DNA of 64,000 bases from Nitrospira sp. Its GTDB lineage: Bacteria; Nitrospirota; Nitrospiria; Nitrospirales; Nitrospiraceae. This document shows, piece by piece, positions 53,172 to 62,173 of this stretch. The stretch lies in assembly GCA_021323395.1 (NCBI GenBank), contig JAJONL010000001.1, forward strand, positions 1 to 64,000, in the 5' to 3' direction. Numbering within the stretch: the first letter of the stretch is position 1; every line of letters starts with the position of its first letter. Made by a program: the position numbers and the translations under genes. The notes beneath the pieces are model-generated. The model did not search any database, had not been told where the DNA came from, and saw only the letters and a list, made by a program, of their open reading frames with translations.

Positions 53172-54040
53172 CGCCCGCTGACGCACAAGCCTACTGTACG
53201 ACCCTCACCAAAAACAGCGGGAGCAACTTTTATTACTCCTTCCTGTTTCTTCCCAAAGCACGCCGCGACGCCATGTACACGGTCTATGCCTTTTGCAAGG
53301 AAGTGGACAACGCCGTCGATGAGCCGCCCCCGGGAAGCCATCCGCAAGAGGAATTGGCTCGTTGGCGGCGCGAGCTGGCCGCCGCCTATGAAGGCACACC
53401 GACCTTGCCGGTGACCATCAGCCTTGCCCGGCATGTCCGAGCGTTATCGATTCCCCACGCCTACTTCGAAGAGCTCATCAAAGGCGTCGAAATGGATCTG
53501 ACGACCACGCGGTATGCCGCCTTTGAGCAACTGTCGCTGTATTGTTATCGCGTCGCGTCGGTGGTGGGATTGATATGTCTGCATGTCTTCGGGACCACGT
53601 CCCCACGCGCACAGGATTACGCCGTCAATCTCGGCATGGCCTTTCAACTGACCAACATCCTTCGCGACCTCGGCAACGACGCCGAATGTGGCCGCGTGTA
53701 TCTTCCGCAAGAGGATCTGGCGCGCTTCCAATACCGAGAAGACGATCTCATGCGGCGGCGCTATACCCCGGAATTCACGGAGCTCATGCGGTTCGAGGTC
53801 GGCCGGGCGCAGGAATTTTACGCGAAGGCCACCCGAGCGCTGGAATCGCTGCCGCGGGCCGAACGCCGAGCCTTGACGGTCGCAGAAATCATGCGAGGTG
53901 TGTATAGCCGTATCTTGCATCGCATCGAAGAGTCCGGATATCGCGTGCTGGGTGAACGGGTCACGCTGTCCCCCAGTCACCGGCTGGCCGTGGCTGCCGG
54001 CGTATGGCTGCAGTCACGCCTCCCCTTCTCGACTTCATGA
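53168..54040 (+). CDS. hpnD: Presqualene diphosphate synthase HpnD
   Basis: Squalene/phytoene-synthase fold, 290 residues. First Asp-rich motif DNAVDEP (Asp47, Asp51) and second motif NLGMAFQLTNILRDLGNDAE. HpnD joins two farnesyl diphosphates to presqualene diphosphate in the hopanoid route. Overlaps both neighbours by four bases, and is followed directly by hpnE. The assignment HpnD rather than HpnC rests on the direct link to hpnE and on the sequence of the second motif; HpnC is not in the window. Confidence 0.87.
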   Translation: MTPADAQAYCTTLTKNSGSNFYYSFLFLPKARRDAMYTVYAFCKEVDNAVDEPPPGSHPQEELARWRRELAAAYEGTPTLPVTISLARHVRALSIPHAYFEELIKGVEMDLTTTRYAAFEQLSLYCYRVASVVGLICLHVFGTTSPRAQDYAVNLGMAFQLTNILRDLGNDAECGRVYLPQEDLARFQYREDDLMRRRYTPEFTELMRFEVGRAQEFYAKATRALESLPRAERRALTVAEIMRGVYSRILHRIEESGYRVLGERVTLSPSHRLAVAAGVWLQSRLPFSTS

Positions 54041-55341
54041 GCGGAACGGTGCTCATTCTCGGCGGTGGAATCGCCGGATTGACGGCGGCGTTGCATCTGA
54101 GCGCGAGCGGGCATTCGGTCACGGTGATCGAACAGGCTGCCACTGTCGGAGGTCGCCTCTGCCAGGCCCCGCCACCGCTGCTCCTTGAGGCCCATCACGC
54201 GACCTGGTCTTTGCTCCATCGACTCGGTAAAGATGTCGCCACTCGCCGCCTCCGGCATACCCCGCTTGAGTTCCTGCAATCGAGCGGCGCCCGTATTCAG
54301 TTCTTGCATCTTCCCTTGCCCTCCCCGCTCAATACGCTGCTCGGAACCACCTTGTTTCAAGGCCTGTCGATGCGGGATCGCTGGCACCTGCTGTCGTTCC
54401 TCGAACGAACCTGGGAACAGGATCCGCCGTTGCCGAACGATCTCGACCTGCGTGCGGCCGACGAATGGCTCGCCGGCATCGGCCAATCGGAGAGCGCCAG
54501 GTCCGGAGTCTGGAACTGCCTGGCGCGGTTACTGTTGGGGGCCTCGCTTTCGCAAGTGTCGGCTGGCCTCTTCATGCGAACGCTGCGCCGCTGCTTTTTG
54601 ACCGGTGCCAAGGCGACGAAACTGATCCTCCCTTCCCACGGAATAGACTCGTTTCTTCTCGCGCCGCTCAAGGCCCAACTCGCTACGATGGGCGTCCAGT
54701 TCCGGTTGAACACGACGGCAACCCGTCTTCAATTCGACCGAGACCGCGTGACGCGAGTCGACTCAACCGACCGTACCAGCTTCACCGCCGATTGGTATGT
54801 TGCCGCGCTTCCTCGCCATCGCTTGACCCCTCTGTTGCCGGAACGAATCGTGACCCACTATGCCTATTTCCAACAGCTCAGCCGTCTCAACGAATCCCCA
54901 CTGGTCATCGTACGCCTGCATGTCGCTCAGGCCATCGACCATACGCAGCTCCTGTTGCTTGAGCAACGGACGTTCCATTGGATGATCCGGCATCCTGATC
55001 GTGAACTGCACGAACAGGCTGCCGTGGTGTGGGCGATCGCGGTCGAGGCGAAGGATCTCATCACAGAGGCGAATGAGGCCCTCATTCGCCTCGCCCTGAA
55101 AGACATGGAGGCGGCTTTTCCCACACCCGCCTCAGTTCCTAAAGTGATCAAGGCGGACGTCGTCAGACAGCCTCAGGCCTATCTCACACCTCAACCGGCA
55201 ACCCAACAATGTCGTCCACTGCCTCGCAGTCCCTTCTCAAACTTTTTCGTGGCAGGCGATTGGACCGATACCGGATGGCCGGCCAACTTGGAGTCAGCTA
55301 TTCTCAGTGGCCAACGATGCGCCGAGGCCATTTCTGCTTAG
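54037..55341 (+). CDS. hpnE: Hydroxysqualene dehydroxylase HpnE
   Basis: FAD-dependent enzyme of 434 residues that reduces hydroxysqualene to squalene. Start ATG 54037 (ATGA overlap with hpnD). N-terminal FAD motif VLILGGGIAGLTAALHLSASGHSVTVIEQ, and a C-terminal FFVAGDWTDTGWPANLESAILSG segment, as in phytoene desaturase relatives. Together with HpnD it makes squalene for hopanoids; squalene-hopene cyclase is not in the window. Confidence 0.9.
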   Translation: MSGTVLILGGGIAGLTAALHLSASGHSVTVIEQAATVGGRLCQAPPPLLLEAHHATWSLLHRLGKDVATRRLRHTPLEFLQSSGARIQFLHLPLPSPLNTLLGTTLFQGLSMRDRWHLLSFLERTWEQDPPLPNDLDLRAADEWLAGIGQSESARSGVWNCLARLLLGASLSQVSAGLFMRTLRRCFLTGAKATKLILPSHGIDSFLLAPLKAQLATMGVQFRLNTTATRLQFDRDRVTRVDSTDRTSFTADWYVAALPRHRLTPLLPERIVTHYAYFQQLSRLNESPLVIVRLHVAQAIDHTQLLLLEQRTFHWMIRHPDRELHEQAAVVWAIAVEAKDLITEANEALIRLALKDMEAAFPTPASVPKVIKADVVRQPQAYLTPQPATQQCRPLPRSPFSNFFVAGDWTDTGWPANLESAILSGQRCAEAISA

Positions 55342-55458
55342 AGACCGGCTGCATGCTTGCGCCAGACCCTGCTGTTGGGGTGTCTGTTACGTTTCTACAA
55401 TATTGACAAGGAATCGGCTCGCGACTAAGATCCCGCGTACCATTACGCGCTATCTCAC

Positions 55459-56130
55459 ATGTCTGAGCCCCTGATCACCCTTCCGGAACTCGCTGACTCC
55501 CTGCGCAATTGCCAGCGATGCCAGCTCTCCACACTCGGTCGCACCCAGGTGGTCTTCGGCGTCGGCAATCCCCACGCATCCGTCATGTTCGTCGGAGAGG
55601 CCCCCGGATTTCACGAAGACCAAAAGGGGGAACCATTCGTGGGCGCAGCCGGGCAACTGCTGAACGAATTATTGCAGTCGGTAGGACTCTCCCGCGCGGA
55701 CATCTACATCGCGAATGTCATCAAATGCCGACCCCCGAACAATCGCGATCCCGAACCCCGGGAAGTTGAGACCTGCAAACCGTTTCTCCTGCAACAAATC
55801 GCCATGATCAAACCCCAACTGGTCTGTTCGCTAGGGAATTGGGCCACCCAGACTCTCTTGGAGCGGAAGGTCGGCATCACCAGGGTGCGAGGACAGGCGT
55901 TTTATCTGAGAGAGTTCGTGCTCTTTCCGCTGCTGCATCCCGCCGCCGCCTTGCATCAAGGCACTATGCTGCAGCCCCTGCGCGAAGACTTTCAGAAGCT
56001 GAAAAAGTTTCTCGACCGGCACAAGCAGAATGGCGCGACGCCGCAGCAGGTAACCGGTGACTCAGGCCGTACGCCGCAGAGCGAGCCCCCTCCCTCTATT
56101 GCCCAACAGATGGATTTGTTTGGGTCGTAA
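55459..56130 (+). CDS. Family 4 uracil-DNA glycosylase
   Basis: Iron-sulfur uracil-DNA glycosylase (UDGa), removes uracil from DNA. 223 residues. The 4Fe-4S cysteines are Cys18, Cys21, Cys90 and Cys106; motif A is VGEAPGFHEDQKGEPFVG, and HPAAAL is the second motif. The C-terminus has a Gln/Pro-rich tail ending QQMDLFGS, which fits a sliding-clamp-binding peptide (Q-x-x-[LM]-x-L-F). Stands alone after hpnE. Confidence 0.93.
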   Translation: MSEPLITLPELADSLRNCQRCQLSTLGRTQVVFGVGNPHASVMFVGEAPGFHEDQKGEPFVGAAGQLLNELLQSVGLSRADIYIANVIKCRPPNNRDPEPREVETCKPFLLQQIAMIKPQLVCSLGNWATQTLLERKVGITRVRGQAFYLREFVLFPLLHPAAALHQGTMLQPLREDFQKLKKFLDRHKQNGATPQQVTGDSGRTPQSEPPPSIAQQMDLFGS

Positions 56131-56191
56131 TGAGCCGCCGTCGATCTGGCTGCTTCACTTTGGGAGAGAACAGCCAGACTGAAGACATTAG

Positions 56192-56647
56192 TTAGATCCG
56201 GGCGGAGTTGTTTTCGGCGTCACTCACGGAAGGTATGTCGTGCGTCGTCTCCTGAGGCATCTCTTCCTCCTCGGGAGCCCCAAACCAAGCCACTAACATG
56301 TCGTCCCACCAAGCTTCATCGATCTCCGGGCCGGGATCGACGCCGAGAAATGCCACATCCTCGGACGAAATACCTTCTCCGATTAACTTCGGCTGGAACT
56401 TCGCGCGATCGATCACTTCCTTCGTGGCATACCCGCCCAAGATCCACGAGTCCGGATCCGCGCGTCTGGATTTATATGCCTTGAGCTCCAGCTTCAGGTA
56501 AGTGAAAACCTGTTGCTGGCGCGTATCACCCACCCCACTGTGGGGCAGACTCAGCGTCTTCTCAATTTTCTTTCGCCAATGACGATCTTCGTACCGTGAG
56601 GTAATCAATTGGAGCATCGTCTTGCCTGATTCCGCATCAAGTGCCAT
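56192..56647 (-). CDS. Hypothetical protein, 151 residues
   Basis: Cytosolic, acidic protein of 151 residues. Distinct segments: ITSRYEDRHWRKKIEKTLSLP, VFTYLKLELKAYKSRRADPDSWILGGYAT, FLGVDPGPEIDEAWWDDMLVAWFG, and an acidic tail. No recognised family. It is on the minus strand after the dienelactone hydrolase gene by 100 bases. Confidence 0.7.
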   Translation of the reverse strand: MALDAESGKTMLQLITSRYEDRHWRKKIEKTLSLPHSGVGDTRQQQVFTYLKLELKAYKSRRADPDSWILGGYATKEVIDRAKFQPKLIGEGISSEDVAFLGVDPGPEIDEAWWDDMLVAWFGAPEEEEMPQETTHDIPSVSDAENNSARI

Positions 56648-56750
56648 GGTGCCTCTCGATTGTGTCTACTGCGTGAAATTCTCTCCTATCCCGACGTGCC
56701 TTCTTCGAGCCTGTCTCGCGCCATTACAACTACAACCAACGACAGATATT

Positions 56751-57461
56751 TCACCGCCCCTCAACAAGATGCTGCTTGAAGAACGCGACGGTCCTCGCCC
56801 AGGCATCCTTGGCTGCCGCGGCCTTGTAAACATCTTTTCTCGCATCGTTAAAAAATGCATGCGTTGCGCCGGGATAGGTTTTGATCTCCCCCGGCTTCTG
56901 ATACATTTTGAGCGCCGCCGCCAACCGCTGGACATCGGCCTTGGTGATCCACCCGTCATCCTCGCCATAGAAATAGAGGACGGGACAGCCTAACTTCCTT
57001 AACGGAGTATCGGGATTGGGCACCTGTCCGTAAAATGGAACCGCCGCTTTGATATCTGACGTGAGACAAGGCAACATGAGCGCGTAGAATCCACCCATGC
57101 AAAATCCCGTCACGCCAAGGCGCGCCGCATCAACCTCTGGAACGGTCTTGAGATAGGTCACTGTCGCCTGCAAATCCTTGAGCCCATCTTCCTGCGCGAG
57201 TCGATTCATGAATGCACCGGCCTCATTGGCATCCGTCGTCACCACATGCCCGAGGCGGGAATAGAGATCTGGTGCAATGGCAAAGTAGCCTTCACGGGCG
57301 AACCGCCTCGCAATATCCTTGATATGCTCGACCAGCCCCCACCACTCCTGCGCAATGATGATTGCCGGTCGCTTCTCCTTGGTGACAGGCGCTGCCACAT
57401 AGGCCATCAGCGTGATGCCATCGCCGGGATACTGGATCGTTGTCTCGCGAATATCCGCCAT
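56751..57461 (-). CDS. Dienelactone hydrolase family protein
   Basis: Alpha/beta hydrolase of 236 residues. Nucleophile motif GFCMGG (Cys), with YFYGEDDGWI (acid) and GATHAFFND (His) giving a Cys-Asp-His triad typical of the dienelactone hydrolase family. EWWGLVEHIKDIARRFAREGYFAIAPDLY is the usual start segment. Natural substrate unknown. 23 bases from tldE on the same strand. Confidence 0.9.
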   Translation of the reverse strand: MADIRETTIQYPGDGITLMAYVAAPVTKEKRPAIIIAQEWWGLVEHIKDIARRFAREGYFAIAPDLYSRLGHVVTTDANEAGAFMNRLAQEDGLKDLQATVTYLKTVPEVDAARLGVTGFCMGGFYALMLPCLTSDIKAAVPFYGQVPNPDTPLRKLGCPVLYFYGEDDGWITKADVQRLAAALKMYQKPGEIKTYPGATHAFFNDARKDVYKAAAAKDAWARTVAFFKQHLVEGR

Positions 57462-57484
57462 TGTCTAGGCCCTCTCAAATCAGA

Positions 57485-58843
57485 CTACTGCCCCGCGATG
57501 GTCATTTCGGCTAGTTTCACAGTCGGACAGGCGATGCGTCCACGAAACACCAGATCCGTGCCGATCGTCTCAATATTGGCGTACATCTGCTTGAGATTGC
57601 CCGCGATGGTAATCTCTTCCACCGGATAGGCCAATTCGCCGTTTTCGATCCAAAAGCCACTCGCCCCGCGCGAATAGTCACCCGTCACCATATTGATCCC
57701 GAACCCGATGAGATCCGTCACATAGAGGCCCTGTTTCACTGAGGCCAGGATGGTTTCCGGTGCGGTGGTGCCCGGTACCATGTAAAAATTCGTCGGGCCG
57801 ACCGACGGACTTTCTCCGATGCTACGAGACGCACTGCCGGTCGAGGCCATACCGAGTTTCTTGCCGGAGTAGGTATCCAACAGGTAACTGGTCAATCGAC
57901 CGCGTTCGACGACCGCTTGCTTTCTCGTGGACAATCCTTCGCCATCGAATGGACGCGTACCGAGGCCACCCGGCATGAGGCCGTCGTCATAAATCGTCAC
58001 GAACTCCGGGGCAATCTGCGCTCCCAATTGCCCGATGAGAAATGACGCTCCCTTATAAAGCGCATAGCCGGACAGCGCGCTGCAGAGATGACTGAGCAGG
58101 CTGCCCGCCACCTCCGGATCGAACACCACCGGCGCGCTGCAGGTCGGCACCTTTCGTGCGCCCAGTTTTCGCACGGTTCGCCTGGTCGCTTCCTTTCCGA
58201 TGGCTTCGGGACTTTCCAGTTTTGCGAAGGACCGATCGACGCCATACCAATAGTCACGCTGCATGCCGGCGCCATCCGAGGCGATCGGAGACACCGACAG
58301 CGAAAAGCTGCTGTTGGCATATTGCCCGAGAAAACCGTGGCTGTTCGCCAGAATGATCCGGCCGGACGAAGAATCGCACTCCGCCCCCTCCGAGTTGGTG
58401 ACGCGGGGGTCGGCGGCGAACGCGGCACGTTCAGTGCGAATCGCCAAATCAATCTGCTGGTCAGTCTGCAGCTTCGTGGGATCGTAAATGCTGAGGTCCG
58501 GAAATGCCATGGCGTACTGTCCCGGCTCGGGAAGGCCGGATACGGGATCCTCGATGACCGCCTGCGCCAATGCGCAAGTTTCGCCTACGAACCGTTCCAA
58601 CGAATCGCGGGAGAAGTCCGAAGTCGAAGCGCTGGCCGATCGCTGTCCAAAAAAAACCCGCAGGCCCAACCGCTTTTCACGCGCCTTCGTCAATCGGTCC
58701 ACCGCCCCCATCCTAACCTGCACCGACAGGGTTTCTCCGTCTGCCACCATGACGTCCGCCGCAGTCGCCCCTTGCTTGGACGCTCGCGCTAGTAGATCCT
58801 GCGCGAGGGTTGAATAATCCTGTTCACCGATCATACGTGTCAT
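57485..58843 (-). CDS. tldE: Metalloprotease TldE (PmbA)
   Basis: Partner subunit of the TldD/TldE protease that trims peptides such as microcin precursors and degrades unfolded short substrates. 452 residues from ATG 58843; the frame is open to 58954. Motifs: VVFDPEVAGSLLSHL, DDGLMPGGLGTRPFDGEG and GYLLDTYSGKKLG-like segments plus FWIENGELAYPVEEITIAGN. One base after the tldD stop, so translationally coupled. Confidence 0.92.
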   Translation of the reverse strand: MTRMIGEQDYSTLAQDLLARASKQGATAADVMVADGETLSVQVRMGAVDRLTKAREKRLGLRVFFGQRSASASTSDFSRDSLERFVGETCALAQAVIEDPVSGLPEPGQYAMAFPDLSIYDPTKLQTDQQIDLAIRTERAAFAADPRVTNSEGAECDSSSGRIILANSHGFLGQYANSSFSLSVSPIASDGAGMQRDYWYGVDRSFAKLESPEAIGKEATRRTVRKLGARKVPTCSAPVVFDPEVAGSLLSHLCSALSGYALYKGASFLIGQLGAQIAPEFVTIYDDGLMPGGLGTRPFDGEGLSTRKQAVVERGRLTSYLLDTYSGKKLGMASTGSASRSIGESPSVGPTNFYMVPGTTAPETILASVKQGLYVTDLIGFGINMVTGDYSRGASGFWIENGELAYPVEEITIAGNLKQMYANIETIGTDLVFRGRIACPTVKLAEMTIAGQ

Positions 58844-58844
58844 G

Positions 58845-60281
58845 TTAGGCCTTCGTCCCGCCAACGGTGATTTCATCGATTCGAATGGTCGGCAGTCCGA
58901 CTCCGACCGGCACCGACTGCCCTTCTTTTCCGCAGGTGCCGATGCCTTCATCAAGCTTCAAATCGTGTCCCACCATAGAAACCTGTTTCAGAATTTCCGG
59001 CCCGCTGCCGATCAGCGTCGCGCCCTTCACCGGCTTGGTAATCTGCCCATCCTCAATGAGGTAGGCCTCGCTCGCTGAAAATACAAACTTGCCGTTGGTG
59101 ATATCCACTTGGCCGCCGCCGAATGAGACGGCGTAGAGGCCTCTCTTCACAGATTTGATGATGTCCTGGGGATCGGACTCGCCGGCCAACATGAATGTAT
59201 TGGTCATCCGGGGTAACACCACGCTTTGGTAACTCTCCCTCCGTCCGTTACCCGTCACAGGAATGCCCATCAGGCGCGCGTTCAGCTTATCGGTAATGTA
59301 CCCCCGCAAAATGCCTCGCTCGATCAAGACCGTGCGGCTGGTCGGTGTGCCCTCATCATCCACATTCAGCGAGCCACGCCGAAACGGAAGTGTTCCATCG
59401 TCTACGATCGTGCAGACCTCCGAGGCGACCTGCTTCCCGAGAAGATGGGAGAAGGCCGAGGTCTTCTTGCGGTTGAAATCCGCCTCAAGGCCATGTCCGA
59501 TGGCTTCATGCAGCAAAATACCGGGCCATCCTCCACCCAACACGACCGGCATGACGCCTGCCGGCGCATCGACGGCGCTCAGATTGAGGATTGCTTCCCG
59601 CGCCGCTTCTTGGGCGAAGTGGAGGTACCGCTGATCCTTCTGAAAATATTCCAAGCCGATCCGACCGCCGCCACCGAACGTTCCAACCTGGCGATTGCCG
59701 TTTTCCTCAGCGATGCAGGTGACTTGCAACCGCGACAGGGGCTGAATATCTCCGACCATGAGGCCGTCCGAGGTCGCGACCAGCATGACCTTGTATTCAG
59801 TATTGTAGGCAGCCATTACATTTCTGATCCGAGGATCGTACCGTCTGGCTTCGGCATCGATGGCATTGAGCAGGGTCACACGATCGCAGGTGGCCACTTC
59901 AATATCGGGGCGGTCATGAGGGTAGAGGTTCCGCGCCAAGGCCGGCCGATGGGTCACGGAAACCGGCGCAATACCCTCAGCCGAATCCGCGATATATCGC
60001 GCCGTCTCGGCGGCGATATTCAAATCTTTGGGGGTCAGCTCATCGGAATAGGCAAATCCCGTCTTCTCCCCGACGGTCGCGCGCACACCCACCCCCTGCC
60101 CGATACTTTTGGTCGCGCGCTTGACGATCCCCTCTTCCATCGAGACCGATTCAGACTGGCAATATTCGAAATATAAGTCGGCGTAATCGACCGTCGATAC
60201 CTTCACCCGTCCCAGCGCCTGCTCGATTTCTCGGTCAGTGACGCCGAAACGCGCCAGCGCGCCGGCCTCGTTCTTTGTCAT
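58845..60281 (-). CDS. tldD: Metalloprotease TldD
   Basis: Catalytic, zinc-binding subunit of the TldD/TldE protease. 478 residues from ATG 60281; the frame is open to 60338. The zinc motif GILLHEAIGHGLEADF (HExxxH) is intact, as are SVVLPRMTNTFMLAG and FGGGQVDITNGKFVFSASEAYLIEDG. Upstream partner of tldE. Confidence 0.94.
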   Translation of the reverse strand: MTKNEAGALARFGVTDREIEQALGRVKVSTVDYADLYFEYCQSESVSMEEGIVKRATKSIGQGVGVRATVGEKTGFAYSDELTPKDLNIAAETARYIADSAEGIAPVSVTHRPALARNLYPHDRPDIEVATCDRVTLLNAIDAEARRYDPRIRNVMAAYNTEYKVMLVATSDGLMVGDIQPLSRLQVTCIAEENGNRQVGTFGGGGRIGLEYFQKDQRYLHFAQEAAREAILNLSAVDAPAGVMPVVLGGGWPGILLHEAIGHGLEADFNRKKTSAFSHLLGKQVASEVCTIVDDGTLPFRRGSLNVDDEGTPTSRTVLIERGILRGYITDKLNARLMGIPVTGNGRRESYQSVVLPRMTNTFMLAGESDPQDIIKSVKRGLYAVSFGGGQVDITNGKFVFSASEAYLIEDGQITKPVKGATLIGSGPEILKQVSMVGHDLKLDEGIGTCGKEGQSVPVGVGLPTIRIDEITVGGTKA

Positions 60282-60472
60282 ATAGTGACTCCTCTCATAC
60301 GGTTGCTGAGTATAACGCACTCTTTTCTGGAGGCGCAATGCAAAGGCTCTCGAACCATCTGCAAATACAGCGAAATTAGGAAATACTGTTTGACATTCCC
60401 ATACCCCACGGCTAGACTCGCGTTACCTTTCCGGAGATCCACCTGAACAAACAAAGGTGCAGTAGCCGCTCC

Positions 60473-61258
60473 ATGAACGATTCTCGATCACGCGATATCG
60501 AGCCTGTTCCCGACTCTGACCTGCTCTCCCAACTCGAACCAGACCTCCTGCCGAAACATTTGGCCGTGATTATGGATGGCAATGGTCGATGGGCCGAGTT
60601 ACGCGGTTTGCCGCGCATTGCCGGCCACCAGGAAGGCATCAAATCTGTTCGTGAGTTGATTTCCCTTTCCATCGAACTCGGCATCAAAATCCTGACGATT
60701 TACGCCTTCTCACAGGAAAACTGGAATCGGCCGGCACAGGAAATTACCGCACTCATGGGCCTCCTGGAGCATTACCTGTCGACGGAGCGTTCAAGTCTGG
60801 TTGAAAAAGGCGTGCGATTCCAAACGATCGGCAGGGTGTCATCGCTTCCTCAGACCGCGTTGCAGTGGGTTCGGACCACCGAGCAGGAGACCGCTCACCT
60901 GGACAAGTTGATCCTGAACGTCGCCTTGAGCTACGGGGGCCGTGCAGAACTGGTCGATGCGGCCAGAGATCTTGCCCGGGCTGTGCAAGACGGCCGATTG
61001 TCGGTGGATCAACTCGATGAACGCGCCATGCAACAGGCCTTGTACACACCGGACCTTCCGGATCCCGATCTCTTGATCCGCACCAGCGGCGAGACCCGTA
61101 TCAGCAACTTCCTGCTCTGGCAGTTAGCCTATACGGAACTCTACTTCACCCCGACACTGTGGCCGGATTTCCGTCGGCGCGAAATATTGATCGCGTTGAT
61201 TGAATACCAGCGGCGCGAGCGCCGTTTCGGTCGTGTGTTCACCAGTGTCTCCTCCTAG
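60473..61258 (+). CDS. uppS: Undecaprenyl diphosphate synthase
   Basis: Cis-prenyltransferase that makes the C55 lipid carrier for peptidoglycan and LPS. 261 residues. IMDGNGRWAELRGLPRIAGHQEG (FPP and P-loop site), YAFSQENWNRP, RTSGETRISNFLLWQLAYTELYF are diagnostic. First gene of uppS-cdsA-dxr-rseP. Confidence 0.95.
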   Translation: MNDSRSRDIEPVPDSDLLSQLEPDLLPKHLAVIMDGNGRWAELRGLPRIAGHQEGIKSVRELISLSIELGIKILTIYAFSQENWNRPAQEITALMGLLEHYLSTERSSLVEKGVRFQTIGRVSSLPQTALQWVRTTEQETAHLDKLILNVALSYGGRAELVDAARDLARAVQDGRLSVDQLDERAMQQALYTPDLPDPDLLIRTSGETRISNFLLWQLAYTELYFTPTLWPDFRRREILIALIEYQRRERRFGRVFTSVSS

Positions 61259-61301
61259 CCTTTTCGTGGTGAAACCAGGAGCTTTCCAGTGCGAGGACAC
61301 G

Positions 61302-62141
61302 ATGTCGAAACCCGCACGACCACGCTCATCGTCGGAAGCGGTTCGTCGCGTCCTCGCAGCCGTCGTCTTTATTCCTCTTTTTTACCTGCTGGTACACGAT
61401 CTCGGACCGATAGCCTTTTGGGGTCTTGTCGCCGTCTCCGGCATGCTGGCGGTGGGAGAATTTTATCGGCTCCATGTGGGACAGGCCACCTGGCCCTGGT
61501 GGGGCTGGGTAGGTGTGGCGGCCACCGCCTTGCTGCTGAGCAGCGCGCAGTGGCCCTCCCTCGTGTCGAATCGAGCGGTATTATTGAGCACCGTCGTGGC
61601 GGCACTCTGCCTCCCGCTCCTGTCAACAAAACCGCTCCGCGATGCATTCATGGACGGGCTAGCTTTGGTGATGGGGGTCCTGTACATCGGATTGATGCTC
61701 GGTTATCTTCTGCTCATCAGAGGATTGCCCGACGGAGCGCTGCTGATCTTCTTCGTGGTAGTCGTGACCTGGGCGGGGGATACCGGCGCCTATCTCGCCG
61801 GAAAGTCTTTGGGACGGCATGCGCTCGCGCCGGTGATCAGCCCGAAAAAAACGTACGAAGGTTTGGCCGGCGGTTGTCTCCTTGCCTGCATACTGGCTTT
61901 GGTGGCCCGTGGATGGTTCCTCCCAGCTTTCTCTCTGTGGGATTGCTTGATATTGGGCCTGCTCCTTACGATGGCCGGACTCATCGGGGACCTGACAGAA
62001 TCGGCCATCAAACGAAGCGCGGGCTTTAAAGATTCCGGCTCGCTGATTCCCGGCCACGGGGGCATGCTCGATCGACTGGACAGCCTCTTGTTCACTGCTC
62101 CGGCGTTCTACTACTATGTCACCATCACTAACCACGTGTAA
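61302..62141 (+). CDS. cdsA: Phosphatidate cytidylyltransferase
   Basis: Membrane enzyme making CDP-diacylglycerol for phospholipids. 279 residues from ATG 61302 (GAGG five bases upstream); the frame is open to 61200 across the uppS end. About eight membrane segments and the signature SPKKTYEGLAGG...DLTESAIKRSAGFKDSG with HGGMLDRLDSL. Next to uppS and dxr. Confidence 0.94.
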   Translation: MSKPARPRSSSEAVRRVLAAVVFIPLFYLLVHDLGPIAFWGLVAVSGMLAVGEFYRLHVGQATWPWWGWVGVAATALLLSSAQWPSLVSNRAVLLSTVVAALCLPLLSTKPLRDAFMDGLALVMGVLYIGLMLGYLLLIRGLPDGALLIFFVVVVTWAGDTGAYLAGKSLGRHALAPVISPKKTYEGLAGGCLLACILALVARGWFLPAFSLWDCLILGLLLTMAGLIGDLTESAIKRSAGFKDSGSLIPGHGGMLDRLDSLLFTAPAFYYYVTITNHV

Positions 62142-62173
62142 TGGATAACTGTCCGCCTGCTGTGGAGCACGCC

